From a candidate division Zixibacteria bacterium RBG_16_53_22 (GTDB lineage: Bacteria > Zixibacteria > MSB-5A5 > UBA10806), in assembly GCA_001775395.1 (NCBI GenBank), contig MEWP01000063.1, positions 1 through 64,000 of the forward strand: a stretch of DNA of 64,000 nucleotides, written 5' to 3'. Shown here one piece after another: positions 7,549 through 14,831 of the stretch; position 1 is the stretch's first letter, and the number at the start of each line of letters is the position of its first letter. The translations under genes were made by a program, and so were the position numbers. The notes beneath the pieces are model-generated. The model searched no databases. It was given only the letters and a program-made list of their open reading frames with translations, and was not told where the DNA came from.

Positions 7549-7593
7549 GCGAAAAAACTGTGTTCCTCGTACCTGTGGTACTTGTTTTTTCGC
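7549..7593. terminator. Strong symmetrical hairpin, possible bidirectional terminator
   Basis: GCGAAAAAAC (7549-7558) pairs with GTTTTTTCGC (7584-7593), with a second inner stem GTACC-TGT-GGTAC (7569-7581). A-run and T-run lie inside the stem arms rather than after a GC stem. It could be a terminator on either strand or a structured origin element. Confidence 0.5.
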
Positions 7594-7752
7594 AGATATA
7601 TAGTGGCATGGGTGAGTGTGGTCACTGGCTGGATGGTGGGGACGGGGGGAGTGGTGGGTGAGTGTGTGTGGTGTGGTGATACCCGTAGGGGGTATATTGT
7701 GGTAGGTTTACCATAAGTGGGCAAAACACGGGATTTTAGGTGCCTTTTGGGG

Positions 7753-7989
7753 TTATTTTGAGTAGTTCAGGGTGATACCGGGTGGGGGTATAGTATCATC
7801 GATAGCAGGCGGCCAGGGTAGTGGCATCCAGTGGGTTATATCATCGATGGCGATATTGTGTGCCTGTGCAGCGGTCCAGTCTTTCCAGCCGCCGTCGTAG
7901 GCCATGCAGTTCATCGCGCCGCTTGCATATACGAGCACCCAGGCGGGCGATTCGGGCAGTCTGTTTTTCATGCTTATCCAGTTACTCAT
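7753..7989 (-). CDS. DUF551-family protein
   Basis: 78 residues. It has the hallmark pattern of DUF551, a small phage/prophage family of unknown role: NWISMKNRLPES near the N-terminus, then WVLVY, and THWMPLPWPP toward the C-terminus. ATG 7989 is preferred over an upstream start since GGAGGAG lies just before it. The stop of 7986..8183 overlaps this start. Confidence 0.75.
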   Translation of the reverse strand: MSNWISMKNRLPESPAWVLVYASGAMNCMAYDGGWKDWTAAQAHNIAIDDITHWMPLPWPPAIDDTIPPPGITLNYSK

Positions 7990-8183
7990 GTCTCCTCCAC
8001 CTCGATACAAATGACCTGGTGCCAGGGGACGATGCGGTAGCGACCATCAAGCTGGAACGTGAAGTAACCCACTTGTATGGCCCTTCTCAGGATCTTGAGC
8101 CACTCCTGGCTGACCGTCTCGATGTGTGCGCTATCTACGGTGTGCTCACCAGAGAAAGTATTGTAGAAGATCGCGATCTTCAC
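7986..8183 (-). CDS. Hypothetical 65-residue protein
   Basis: ATG 8183, overlapping the upstream gene by 4 nt and the DUF551 gene by 4 nt. Begins MKIAIFYNTFSGEHTVDS; a short beta-alpha protein without a recognised domain. Confidence 0.55.
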   Translation of the reverse strand: MKIAIFYNTFSGEHTVDSAHIETVSQEWLKILRRAIQVGYFTFQLDGRYRIVPWHQVICIEVEET

Positions 8184-8368
8184 GTATCAATTTCCTTCTC
8201 GGCTATGATCAGGTACTTGTCTTTGTATGCCACTCCAGGCCCCTTCAAGGCTGGTCCCCCACGCACAATCGCAAACCCCTGGTCATAGTACGTGGCAATA
8301 GCCTTATGATACTCGTCCAGGGTGCAGGTGATACTCAGGCGTTCGATTATCTGGCGCTTGATCTTCAT
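8180..8368 (-). CDS. Hypothetical 62-residue protein
   Basis: ATG 8368 is chosen (4 nt overlap with the upstream stop) over a longer frame beginning at 8509, which would run far into the neighbour. Contains a basic N-terminus and GGPALKGPGVAYKDKYLI. No domain recognised. Confidence 0.5.
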   Translation of the reverse strand: MKIKRQIIERLSITCTLDEYHKAIATYYDQGFAIVRGGPALKGPGVAYKDKYLIIAEKEIDT

Positions 8369-8571
8369 AGATAATCCACGTACACCACGAAGGCGGCGTT
8401 GACGCGAGTGATCACTTCGTCCTGGCGCTTGACGGCAAACCAGATAGCCTTGCCATGCTCGGCGTAGGGCGCGATCTCGGCGATGCCCTTGTTTCCCACT
8501 TCCCACCACTCGTTATCGGTGCGGATCTTACGAATCTTGCGTGTGTCGGATAGTAGGGTTGCTTCCATCAT
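8365..8571 (-). CDS. Hypothetical 68-residue protein
   Basis: Begins MMEATLLSDTRKIRKIRTDN. The later part (GKAIWFAVKRQDEVITRV) looks like a beta sheet. It overlaps the C-terminal codons of the zinc-protein gene to its right by 44 nt. No family recognised. Confidence 0.5.
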   Translation of the reverse strand: MMEATLLSDTRKIRKIRTDNEWWEVGNKGIAEIAPYAEHGKAIWFAVKRQDEVITRVNAAFVVYVDYL

Positions 8572-8797
8572 TCACCTTCTTCTGTTTGCTGCATATTTTG
8601 CACTTCCACTTGAACCCATCCGGGCTGGAATTGTCGGCACAGAACTCAAGCATGGTCTTGATCTTCCGGCAGCCGGGGCAATACTTGAGACCCTGTCGCG
8701 CCAGCTCGTACTTGAGGTGCCAGCGTTTGTCGGCGGGCGTCCGCCAGCGGTCTGCCGGAAAGCCACAAAGCCACTTTGGCGGATCGTAGAGCTTCAT
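8528..8797 (-). CDS. Zinc-finger protein of the endonuclease VII N-terminal type
   Basis: 89 residues with CPGCRKIKTMLEF and, 13 residues after the F, CKICSKQKK. The spacing CxxC...F...dGf...CxxC is common in small phage proteins and at the front of T4 endonuclease VII-like and HNH nucleases. No nuclease motif follows here, so it may only bind DNA. ATG 8797 lies inside 8646..8882 in another frame, with GGAG only 1 nt away; see the finding on this overlap. Confidence 0.55.
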   Translation of the reverse strand: MKLYDPPKWLCGFPADRWRTPADKRWHLKYELARQGLKYCPGCRKIKTMLEFCADNSSPDGFKWKCKICSKQKKVNDGSNPTIRHTQDS

Positions 8798-8882
8798 ACT
8801 CCTGTCTCAACTGCTGCCGCATGGCCTCGCGCAGCTCGTCGAGTCCAATATTGGACTCACTTCCAGGCCCGTTTGACATCAC
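8646..8882 (-). CDS. Small helical protein overlapping zinc gene
   Basis: 78 residues beginning MMSNGPGSESNIGLDELREA, with a convincing helical first third (REAMRQQLRQEYEAL). The second half, in the region shared with 8528..8797, looks like frame-shadow sequence (Arg/Ala/Pro/Gly-rich). The N-terminal part may therefore be the true front of the zinc protein, separated by a frameshift. A dispersed palindrome copy encodes ESNIGL here. Confidence 0.4.
   Translation of the reverse strand: MMSNGPGSESNIGLDELREAMRQQLRQEYEALRSAKVALWLSGRPLADARRQTLAPQVRAGATGSQVLPRLPEDQDHA
8841..8858. repeat. Dispersed palindrome copy 3 (in gene)
   Basis: GAGTCCAATATTGGACTC, a perfect 18 bp palindrome near the 5' end of 8646..8882. 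Confidence 0.85.
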
Positions 8883-9327
8883 TCACCAGCTTATCAGCTA
8901 CGATATGCCACACGTCACTGTAGGCCATACCGCCATAAATCGAGCCGCCCACTATACACGTCTCACGCCATGGCGCACCCAGGATCAGGGCGATTGCCAT
9001 GGCTGGCAAGAGCAGGATGGCAGCCCGTACCAGTGTGCCGGTGATAGGCGTGTGAGACCCAAGCAGGGTTTTCCACCAGTTGTCTCGCCATTGCCTCCGG
9101 TACATACCATAGCGATGCGGCAGGGCCTCTTCGTAGTCCTCCAGCCCCAAAAAGTCGCCTACTGCGCCCAAACGCTGTGCAATGTCGGCATCCGGGTTGA
9201 CGTAGTAGGTCAAAGTGATGCCCGTTTGCACTGCCAGAAATACCGGGAAATCGAGCAGAATTACAGAAAAGCAGCTCAAAAACTGCGCAAAGGCGGTAAT
9301 TCTGCGATGAGTTGGGCCGTTAGGCAT
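8857..9327 (-). CDS. Membrane protein, DUF2227-like
   Basis: 156 residues. The N-terminus MPNGPTHRRITAFAQF, the NPDADI segment and a later W...HT..TGTLVRAAILLL resemble DUF2227 proteins (MPSGxTHDRI..., DxDI..., RHR...SH). That family is annotated as putative metal-binding membrane proteins related to YfhO/YdjM-type hydrolases. Hydrophobic stretches near residues 18-40 and 95-135 suggest membrane insertion. Some family histidines are altered (GSHTPIT for the usual H-R motif), so activity is uncertain. Confidence 0.5.
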   Translation of the reverse strand: MPNGPTHRRITAFAQFLSCFSVILLDFPVFLAVQTGITLTYYVNPDADIAQRLGAVGDFLGLEDYEEALPHRYGMYRRQWRDNWWKTLLGSHTPITGTLVRAAILLLPAMAIALILGAPWRETCIVGGSIYGGMAYSDVWHIVADKLVSDVKRAWK

Positions 9328-9520
9328 GGTCGAGTACGTCCAACGTGTCGTAGCGGTAGATCCACTTCAGACTGACCAGGCTGCGCCACAAGTCCAGTCT
9401 ACACGACTCGCGGCGGCGGATGATCAGGTCCTCAAGATCTCGCAACCTATCGTCTGCTTTGTATTGCGCTTGCTGGATGGCAGCCAAGTCGCCCACGATG
9501 CTCGTTTTAATTGTGTTCAT
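9320..9520 (-). CDS. Hypothetical coiled-coil protein, 66 residues
   Basis: ATG 9520 overlaps the preceding TGA (ATGA), so coupled translation fits even though no ribosome site is visible. The helix AAIQQAQYKADDRLRDLEDL has heptad character. No named family. Confidence 0.5.
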   Translation of the reverse strand: MNTIKTSIVGDLAAIQQAQYKADDRLRDLEDLIIRRRESCRLDLWRSLVSLKWIYRYDTLDVLDHA

Positions 9521-9909
9521 GTAAGTCTGAACTTTTTTATGTTGTGTGGCTGCCCCCACACCTGTACCCAGACTACAATAAAAAAGTCGTCGATGTAGAT
9601 TACCTCGCCCTTATGGCTGCGCTCGAAATAGTCTAGAGCCTCTTTGTATCTGATCCCGAAGAACCTAGATAGATCGGCACAACTATCCATGTAGCGGTGC
9701 TCTGGTCTGCCAGACTTGTCCAGGCCGATCACCAGAATCTTCCACTCGGCGTTCTTCTTTTTCTCCTCAATCTCTGAGAGACGCCGAGCTACTTCCAATG
9801 AGCTTGCGTAATCCTCAAGAATGCGCAACACCTTGCTGAGATCACGCCGAATATCGACAAACCACATCGAAGCTGTATCAAACCACTTGCCTACCTTCCA
9901 GATCTTCAC
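9517..9909 (-). CDS. Hypothetical 130-residue protein
   Basis: Overlaps its upstream neighbour by 4 nt. The N-terminal half is helical with a charged coiled-coil (RRLSEIEEKKKNAEWK). The C-terminal half is a beta-alpha fold with RFFGIRYKEALDYF and EVIYIDDFFIVVWV. No recognised domain; possibly cytoplasmic. Confidence 0.5.
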   Translation of the reverse strand: MKIWKVGKWFDTASMWFVDIRRDLSKVLRILEDYASSLEVARRLSEIEEKKKNAEWKILVIGLDKSGRPEHRYMDSCADLSRFFGIRYKEALDYFERSHKGEVIYIDDFFIVVWVQVWGQPHNIKKFRLT

Positions 9910-10586
9910 CCATTCCTCCCATTTTGCTTGACAGCGGACAGCCAGCGTCGTGCTGTCCGGTCACTTATGCCAGCCTCCGCAACGATATCCATCACTGTCA
10001 GGTCAGGTGGCCTGTCAGTGTCAGACAGGAATGCATGCTTGTCTGACCAACGCCGGACATGTGTCCGGTCAATGTCCGGGTTGTCCTTATGTGTCCTCTT
10101 ACGCTCCTCCCTGGCTCTGGCTACTTCCTGTACCCGCCTGGCATGGCTGGATATGAGTGAGATCACCTGGTAAGTGACAAATGCCAGCACGAACAAAGCA
10201 GCCGGTGCATATATTACTGACTTGGGTATGACTTCCAGGATGACTGTAAGTAACAAGCCTGTTATGAAATAAATAGCGATCATGGTTTTGCCCCTGCCCA
10301 CCGGGGCAAATGGGTCGCTCTTGACTCTGGCAGGGTCACTATTGTAGTCACTCATTTCTATGGTCACATACATAGCTGCCAACCCAAGCATTTCAAGTGT
10401 TATGCCGATAGTCCATGCCACGCTGTATGGAATGTTAAAATGCCATGCCACTGACCTAGCAACCAAATAGGCTGGCGCTACAGGAGCCGCCCAAGGCCCA
10501 ATTCTGGTTGCCAAGACAATCATGATGTGCTCCAGCCTATCGAAGAACGATATTATGCCACGCTCAACACTGTCCAACTCTCCCAT
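9906..10586 (-). CDS. Membrane protein with C-terminal helix-turn-helix
   Basis: 226 residues. Four hydrophobic segments (about 27-50, 53-75, 99-120, 125-147) are followed by a charged linker. The C-terminal tail contains TVMDIVAEAGISDRTARRWL, a good helix-turn-helix (residues about 197-216). This places a DNA-binding module on a membrane anchor, facing the cytoplasm if the tail is inside. Neighbours are other small membrane proteins. Role unknown; regulation or attachment of DNA to the membrane are possible. Confidence 0.6.
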   Translation of the reverse strand: MGELDSVERGIISFFDRLEHIMIVLATRIGPWAAPVAPAYLVARSVAWHFNIPYSVAWTIGITLEMLGLAAMYVTIEMSDYNSDPARVKSDPFAPVGRGKTMIAIYFITGLLLTVILEVIPKSVIYAPAALFVLAFVTYQVISLISSHARRVQEVARAREERKRTHKDNPDIDRTHVRRWSDKHAFLSDTDRPPDLTVMDIVAEAGISDRTARRWLSAVKQNGRNG

Positions 10587-10609
10587 AAGTAGTCTCCCAA
10601 CTCACTCAG

Positions 10610-10933
10610 CTACTTCACCAACAATGCCTTGATGGCATAGTAATCCGGGTTGACCAGGCGTCCTACAAACTCAGACAGAGTCTCCATGAGCCCAAGGCCC
10701 AATAGCAGGAAGATCATGACACAAAACACTATAGGTATCAACCAGATTTCACTATCCGTCCCTATCCTGAACTTCCTCAAACAGAACAGGCAGCAGGCTA
10801 TCGAGCCAGCTATAGCTGCCAACAGCAAGGCCGTCCCAATGCCATGCACCCACGTCTCGTAAGCCACCTGTCGCTCGGCGATGGTCCATACGCGCGGGCC
10901 AAGACTCATGATAAGAGCCATTAAAGTTTCCAT
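10610..10933 (-). CDS. Small membrane protein
   Basis: 107 residues from ATG 10933, preceded by AAAGGAGAGG. Two or three hydrophobic helices (about 29-53 and 62-85) separated by a short charged loop. A holin-like role is conceivable, but no endolysin is visible nearby and the sequence does not match a holin family I know. Confidence 0.5.
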   Translation of the reverse strand: METLMALIMSLGPRVWTIAERQVAYETWVHGIGTALLLAAIAGSIACCLFCLRKFRIGTDSEIWLIPIVFCVMIFLLLGLGLMETLSEFVGRLVNPDYYAIKALLVK

Positions 10934-10966
10934 TTCCGTTCCTCTCCTTTTGTCCAACTAGCTCAG

Positions 10967-11221
10967 TTACTCATTGAGTAAGATACTCCATAGTACGCCT
11001 GTGGCTACCCAGGCGATGGCGGCCAGCTCGTCAGGCCGCAATAAAAGCTGCGTCGTGATGGTGCCATCCTTTTCAGCCTGGAAGTAGATGGTATCGACGG
11101 GATGTCCTACGACAGTCCCGGCGCTGAATTTGCAATTGGAATATTCCTGGCAGATCAGTTCTGTAAACTCTAGCTCACCATCTATCCAATGTCTTGGGTC
11201 GTCAATGGTCTGGTTTCTCAT
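10967..11221 (-). CDS. Hypothetical 84-residue protein
   Basis: Start uncertain: ATG 11221 with a GGGGGG stretch upstream is used; an alternative ATG at 11311 would add 30 residues. The protein is acidic with LICQEYSNCKF, and ends in a hydrophobic helix (AAIAWVATGVLWSILL), perhaps a C-terminal membrane tail. Confidence 0.45.
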   Translation of the reverse strand: MRNQTIDDPRHWIDGELEFTELICQEYSNCKFSAGTVVGHPVDTIYFQAEKDGTITTQLLLRPDELAAIAWVATGVLWSILLNE

Positions 11222-11393
11222 TATTTTATTATCCCCCCAGTGGACCGGCGAGTTGTCCAGGTCGCTCAGCGTGCATGGTGTTGCAGTTTGGTACTGCCGG
11301 ACCAGGGACATTCCTGCTTAGAGGAAGTCAACCCCACGCTACGCCCTTCACACGCGCTGCCCTCGATGCAACTCGCCAGCCCACCGGGATGCC

Positions 11394-11726
11394 CTAAAAC
11401 CGTCTCAGCTTTCTGTATCCCATAGCTGCTTCGCCCCTGTTTCTTCCCTGTGCGTTTTGCAGCAATAGGCGTCCTTCGGGCCATATGCCACGCGATAACA
11501 ACACCACGCTGCCGATCAGGATGATCTGGCTAAGCACGTTGGTAAAGTCAACAGGTGGATAGAGACCTATATGATTGACGACCAGTGCTGTCGCCAATCC
11601 ATACAAACCGGAACGCAGCCAGTCAGCCCAATAATCTGCCAGCCCAAAGTGCTGTGCCAGCATAACCAGAGCCGTGATAAATGGCACCAACTCAAAACCG
11701 TTGAACCTTAAATCAGGCAATTCCAT
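11394..11726 (-). CDS. Small membrane protein, holin-like
   Basis: 110 residues with hydrophobic helices at about 10-28, 38-52 and 65-82 and a strongly basic C-terminus (NAQGRNRGEAAMGYRKLRRF). Size and topology resemble phage holins, but this is topology only. A neighbouring lysin would be expected and is not in this window. Confidence 0.45.
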   Translation of the reverse strand: MELPDLRFNGFELVPFITALVMLAQHFGLADYWADWLRSGLYGLATALVVNHIGLYPPVDFTNVLSQIILIGSVVLLSRGIWPEGRLLLQNAQGRNRGEAAMGYRKLRRF

Positions 11727-11729
11727 ATC

Positions 11730-13049
11730 CTACTCCTCTCGACTATGACCATTATTACCCTCCAAAAATGCGTCTGCGTTTTGCGACCACCTCCCCTCAC
11801 GTATGTACTGGCGTAGGGCTTCCAGAGCCATAGGATATGGCAATGCCAGTAAATATGACTGCCCCTTGGTAGTCGGCGGCGTGAGTGCCCCTGCCAGCCC
11901 GTAGTTGCGGTAGGCGTTCTTCACATAATCGTACCCAAGATCCTTGTGGGTAGGTGCCATCTTGTTGATCCCAAGGATTGAGGCACCTGCCTCAAGGTTG
12001 GCGGCTGCGTCGTGAAATAGCCTGATGCGTGCATCGTCTTCCAGGGTATCTTCTATATTGGCATATATCGTAGCGTCGATGTCGCCTGGCAAGCGCACCA
12101 GCATAGCTTGCCCGTGGATCAACCCGCGCACGCCTGGCTCTTTCAACAGGAACTCACCCGGCTGCACGGGCAATTCGTTGTCGTTGGGCCGCATGCCCAG
12201 GATCACCCTGGCGTGATCGCGGCTGTCCACGCTGAACATAATCTTGCGGTCGGCATTGGTGCGGATGGGCGTGGGCACCACGTCGAACCTGGGGTGCTGC
12301 ACCGCCATGATGACCACCCCGCGTGAGCGCAACTGCGATAGGATGGTGGTCAGCAGCCGGATGGCACTAGCACGCTCGCCCCGGTCTGGGGCTTGGTGTG
12401 TCAGCATAGCTATTTCGTCGATCATGAGCAGGATCTTCTTGCTGGTGTCACCATAGCGCATATCCTGCTCGACTTCTTCCAGCAAACGAATAGCTTGTCC
12501 TATGCCAGCCTCCATGTCGATAGTGGCATAGCCCGCCAGCAGCGGTCGCCACATATGCAGACAGTCGTTCTCGTCAGCCTTCAGGTCGATCAGATATACT
12601 TTCCAACTTTCGCTGAAACGCTTGCCCTTGCTGAAGAATTGAATGAGCAGCTTGTTCAATTCATTCGTCTTTCCGCCGCCGGTACTAGATCCGATTAGCG
12701 TGTGGTGCTTGCTGAAATCGACCTTGATAGGCCGCTTGCGGTCGAAGCCAACTACAGCCATAAGTGGCTGGGATAGCTTGTACACCGACACCAGTTCCGA
12801 CACGCTATGGGCTGCCAGTGGGCGGGATGGCTGGCGCGGTCTGTTGCGGGCATTCATAATAGCCGACTCGGTACGATAGTAGATGCCGTAGACTACGTTG
12901 CACACGAACAAGATCAGTCCATATACCAGGATGCCCACCCACGTTTCCAGGCGGATCTTGGCCCGCTTGCGTGAAGCTATGTAGACAGCATGGCCCGTTC
13001 CCCACACTACGAATGCAACCCAGAAGACACCCCAGTAGCTAATCTCCAT
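11730..13049 (-). CDS. FtsK/HerA-type DNA-translocase ATPase
   Basis: 439 residues. Two N-terminal membrane segments (about 5-24 and 36-56), then a P-loop ATPase core: Walker A GSSTGGGKT (120-128), Walker B ILLMIDE (206-212), and a later QHPRFDVVPTPIRTNADRKI segment typical of FtsK/SpoIIIE/TraG-type proteins. Members pump double-stranded DNA, in cell division, in plasmid or ICE transfer, or in phage-plasmid maintenance. The gamma domain used for sequence orientation is not evident. It overlaps the PH-like gene upstream by 11 nt. Confidence 0.75.
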   Translation of the reverse strand: MEISYWGVFWVAFVVWGTGHAVYIASRKRAKIRLETWVGILVYGLILFVCNVVYGIYYRTESAIMNARNRPRQPSRPLAAHSVSELVSVYKLSQPLMAVVGFDRKRPIKVDFSKHHTLIGSSTGGGKTNELNKLLIQFFSKGKRFSESWKVYLIDLKADENDCLHMWRPLLAGYATIDMEAGIGQAIRLLEEVEQDMRYGDTSKKILLMIDEIAMLTHQAPDRGERASAIRLLTTILSQLRSRGVVIMAVQHPRFDVVPTPIRTNADRKIMFSVDSRDHARVILGMRPNDNELPVQPGEFLLKEPGVRGLIHGQAMLVRLPGDIDATIYANIEDTLEDDARIRLFHDAAANLEAGASILGINKMAPTHKDLGYDYVKNAYRNYGLAGALTPPTTKGQSYLLALPYPMALEALRQYIREGRWSQNADAFLEGNNGHSREE

Positions 13050-13716
13050 AGATCGTGTTCCATAACACAGTTCTGTTATAGTCCTTAGCCTCGCGCTCTT
13101 CGATCAAACCACGCCCCAGGGCATCGAAGACCATACGCTGTGCCATGTACATGGTGGGAAAGTCATCTGGTCCTGGTCGTGGCGACGAGCCGCGCACCCG
13201 CTTGATGGATCGGTCGAAGTCAGGCGGCACACGGTTGCCGTCGATGTAGGCATTGTTATCACTACTGACGTGTACCCGTTCCATGTGCTCGCCAGTCAGG
13301 AAGCCCCACACCCGGTAACGCCAGGGCGTGGAATAGCTGACGGCAGGCGATTTATCGGTGATCGGATCGGTGATACCCTTCTGGCTAAATACGCCAGAGA
13401 ACTTGTACAGGGCACCCCCACCCCGCTCGTCGTTGCGGCATACCACGTAGATCTCGTGTAGCCAGCGCAGGAACTCCATGATGCCGAAACGAACGGGCCA
13501 TATGAGGCTGAGCACGATGGCGATGTGGTAAGGCGCGGACGACTGGAAGCCAGGGGCAGCCAGATAAGCAAAGTTCCAGATCAGGAACAGCCGCCAGCAT
13601 GCCATCGAGAACTCCTCGACGACCTCGTAGAAGGCTCGCCTGCCCCACCACTCGACGACGAGACCGGGTTGCAGGCGACTGGCTACACCTGCGGGAACTC
13701 GCCGTTGTATTGCCAT
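13039..13716 (-). CDS. Membrane protein with bacterial PH-like domain
   Basis: 225 residues. Two hydrophobic helices (about 40-55 and 64-78), then WLHEIYVVCRNDERGGGALYKFSG and a beta-rich segment ending RYRVWGFLTGEHMERVHV, which resembles the bPH2/DUF304 membrane-associated fold. It overlaps the ATPase gene downstream, suggesting a shared membrane complex. Start at 13716 has only a weak ribosome site. Confidence 0.5.
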   Translation of the reverse strand: MAIQRRVPAGVASRLQPGLVVEWWGRRAFYEVVEEFSMACWRLFLIWNFAYLAAPGFQSSAPYHIAIVLSLIWPVRFGIMEFLRWLHEIYVVCRNDERGGGALYKFSGVFSQKGITDPITDKSPAVSYSTPWRYRVWGFLTGEHMERVHVSSDNNAYIDGNRVPPDFDRSIKRVRGSSPRPGPDDFPTMYMAQRMVFDALGRGLIEEREAKDYNRTVLWNTIYGD

Positions 13717-13916
13717 GCCCCATTCACCACTTCTATCTGACTTCCGTTCTTACGCAAATAGCCTGCCTGGACCAAGTTTAACACCTGCTGAAATGCGGTC
13801 GCCTTGGCTACCCGCGCCATGCCCTTGATCGCTGCATAGCTGGGACTATTACCATCGTGGGTCTCCTTGTATTCGATTATCGCCTTCAAAACCCGCACGC
13901 TTGTCTTGTTTACCAT
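13683..13916 (-). CDS. Winged-helix DNA-binding protein
   Basis: 77 residues beginning MVNKTSVRVLKAIIEYKETH, then GNSPSYAAIKGMARVAKATAFQQVLNL: a winged helix-turn-helix much like the LexA N-terminal domain (helix 1, 'GxxPS...I', recognition helix, wing). No peptidase part. It could act as a small repressor. Its start lies inside the end of 13910..14362. Confidence 0.65.
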   Translation of the reverse strand: MVNKTSVRVLKAIIEYKETHDGNSPSYAAIKGMARVAKATAFQQVLNLVQAGYLRKNGSQIEVVNGAWQYNGEFPQV

Positions 13917-14362
13917 ATCCAGAAACATACCCCATGATTTCTGCCCGTCGTGGTGTGGCAGACAACTGCACCCCACCACAAACCACGTCGGTACTTCTTG
14001 ATGAGTCCCGCCCGCCACAGTTGGTTGAGGTGCCTCGTCAGCGGCGGCCAGGCTTTGTGCGGATAGTCAGGCGGGCACCTGAATAGCCCATGCTGCCGGG
14101 CTGCTTGCATGATGTCCTGGTAGCTGAGCAAGCCACCCTCCCGAAAGATACCCCGCAACCTGGTCAACAGCGGCATAGTTTGTGGCGACAATTGTTCCTG
14201 GGTGAGTACGTATTCGGCACCGACTACCATCTCTTCCAGATCGCCCGTGATGAAGGGGTTCTTGCGTTCTTCAACCGGCACGACGGGGCGATCCTCGTAT
14301 AATATGAATTCGGGTATCTTACGCCCCTCTTTAGGATCGAAATCGTAAATTACGTCAACCAC
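13910..14362 (-). CDS. Putative DNA-binding protein with winged-helix-like C-terminal half
   Basis: 150 residues from GTG 14362. Residues about 80-140 contain LSYQDIMQAARQHG and TRHLNQLWRAGLIKKYRRG, the pattern of a winged helix (recognition helix then wing). The N-terminal 60 residues are acidic. Located between the resolvase and the small winged-helix gene. Confidence 0.5.
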   Translation of the reverse strand: MVDVIYDFDPKEGRKIPEFILYEDRPVVPVEERKNPFITGDLEEMVVGAEYVLTQEQLSPQTMPLLTRLRGIFREGGLLSYQDIMQAARQHGLFRCPPDYPHKAWPPLTRHLNQLWRAGLIKKYRRGLWWGAVVCHTTTGRNHGVCFWIW

Positions 14363-14831
14363 AGGCTGTCACCCATGCGAATAGAGAGTCGGGCACTTTC
14401 CAGCCACCTGTCACACGTTCCAGTTGCCACGAGCTGTCGAAGTCCTTTGGCTTTAGACTCTTCCTGTTGTTGGCCATGGCTGCCTGTTCGACCTGATAAT
14501 AAGTGTCAAACGGCACCATGATGGCGATGCCAGCTTTCCTGTCAGTGCGCCAATTGATGAACACCAGCGCCAGCCCTACACTCGCGGCGACTATCAAGCC
14601 TGCGCGTTGGTGCGGCTTCAGGTTTTCCAGCGGGAAGCGGGGTGACTTGACCCGCTTGACTTCAGCCGCCCAGAACTTGCCGTCGATAGTCGCGCCGTAG
14701 TAGTCCCATGGCTTCTGGCGCACCTGGCGCTGGCCCGCCCGGTTGAAGGCGGCATCGTCCAGTCGCTCGGCGATTGGGTAGATGGCCCTGAGAAGCTCTC
14801 CGACCTCGCGCTCAAACTCATTCCTCGCCAC
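14355..14831 (-). CDS. RecU-type Holliday-junction resolvase-like nuclease
   Basis: 158 residues from GTG 14831. The core DYYGATIDGKFWAAEVKRVK (about 43-62), followed by SPRFPLENLKPHQ and a hydrophobic strand VGLALVFINW, matches the RecU pattern D-x-x-G...E-x-K...FPL.N...HQ. RecU proteins cut four-way junctions using D, E and K of this PD-(D/E)xK-like site. In phages such enzymes resolve recombination intermediates before packaging. A nearby HNH gene supports a DNA-processing block. Confidence 0.7.
   Translation of the reverse strand: MARNEFEREVGELLRAIYPIAERLDDAAFNRAGQRQVRQKPWDYYGATIDGKFWAAEVKRVKSPRFPLENLKPHQRAGLIVAASVGLALVFINWRTDRKAGIAIMVPFDTYYQVEQAAMANNRKSLKPKDFDSSWQLERVTGGWKVPDSLFAWVTACG

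Larger units (their letters stand above)
6941..7752. other. Long non-coding region with palindromes and G-runs
   Basis: About 0.8 kb with no supportable gene. It holds GGTGTGC-GCGT-GCACACC (6970-6987), ACACCTTAC / GTAAGGTGT (7070-7096), GTACCAA-T-TTGGTAC (7208-7222), many GTATAC/TATAGT words, a plus-strand promoter-like TTGACA-16-TATACC near 7258, repeated GGGTAGGGG words at about 7455-7530, a copy of the dispersed palindrome (7491), and a strong hairpin (7549-7593). It may be a replication origin or control region; neither role is proven by sequence alone. Confidence 0.5.

Noticed and set aside
7437-7724. 95-codon minus-strand frame
   Set aside because: Low-complexity Pro/Thr/His product from G/T-skewed non-coding DNA, no ribosome site.
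10053-10068. CCGGACA-TG-TGTCCGG inside the membrane-HTH gene
   Set aside because: Neat palindrome, but single and within coding sequence; nearby TGTCCGG words follow from Asp-Arg codons, so an operator is not supported.
11222-11393. Possible tRNA in a short gap
   Set aside because: No acceptor-stem pairing or T-loop sequence could be formed on either strand.
11266-11484. 72-codon minus-strand frame in the 11222-11393 gap
   Set aside because: Overlaps the end of the membrane gene, lacks a ribosome site, and has shadow-like composition; may still be worth a homologue check.
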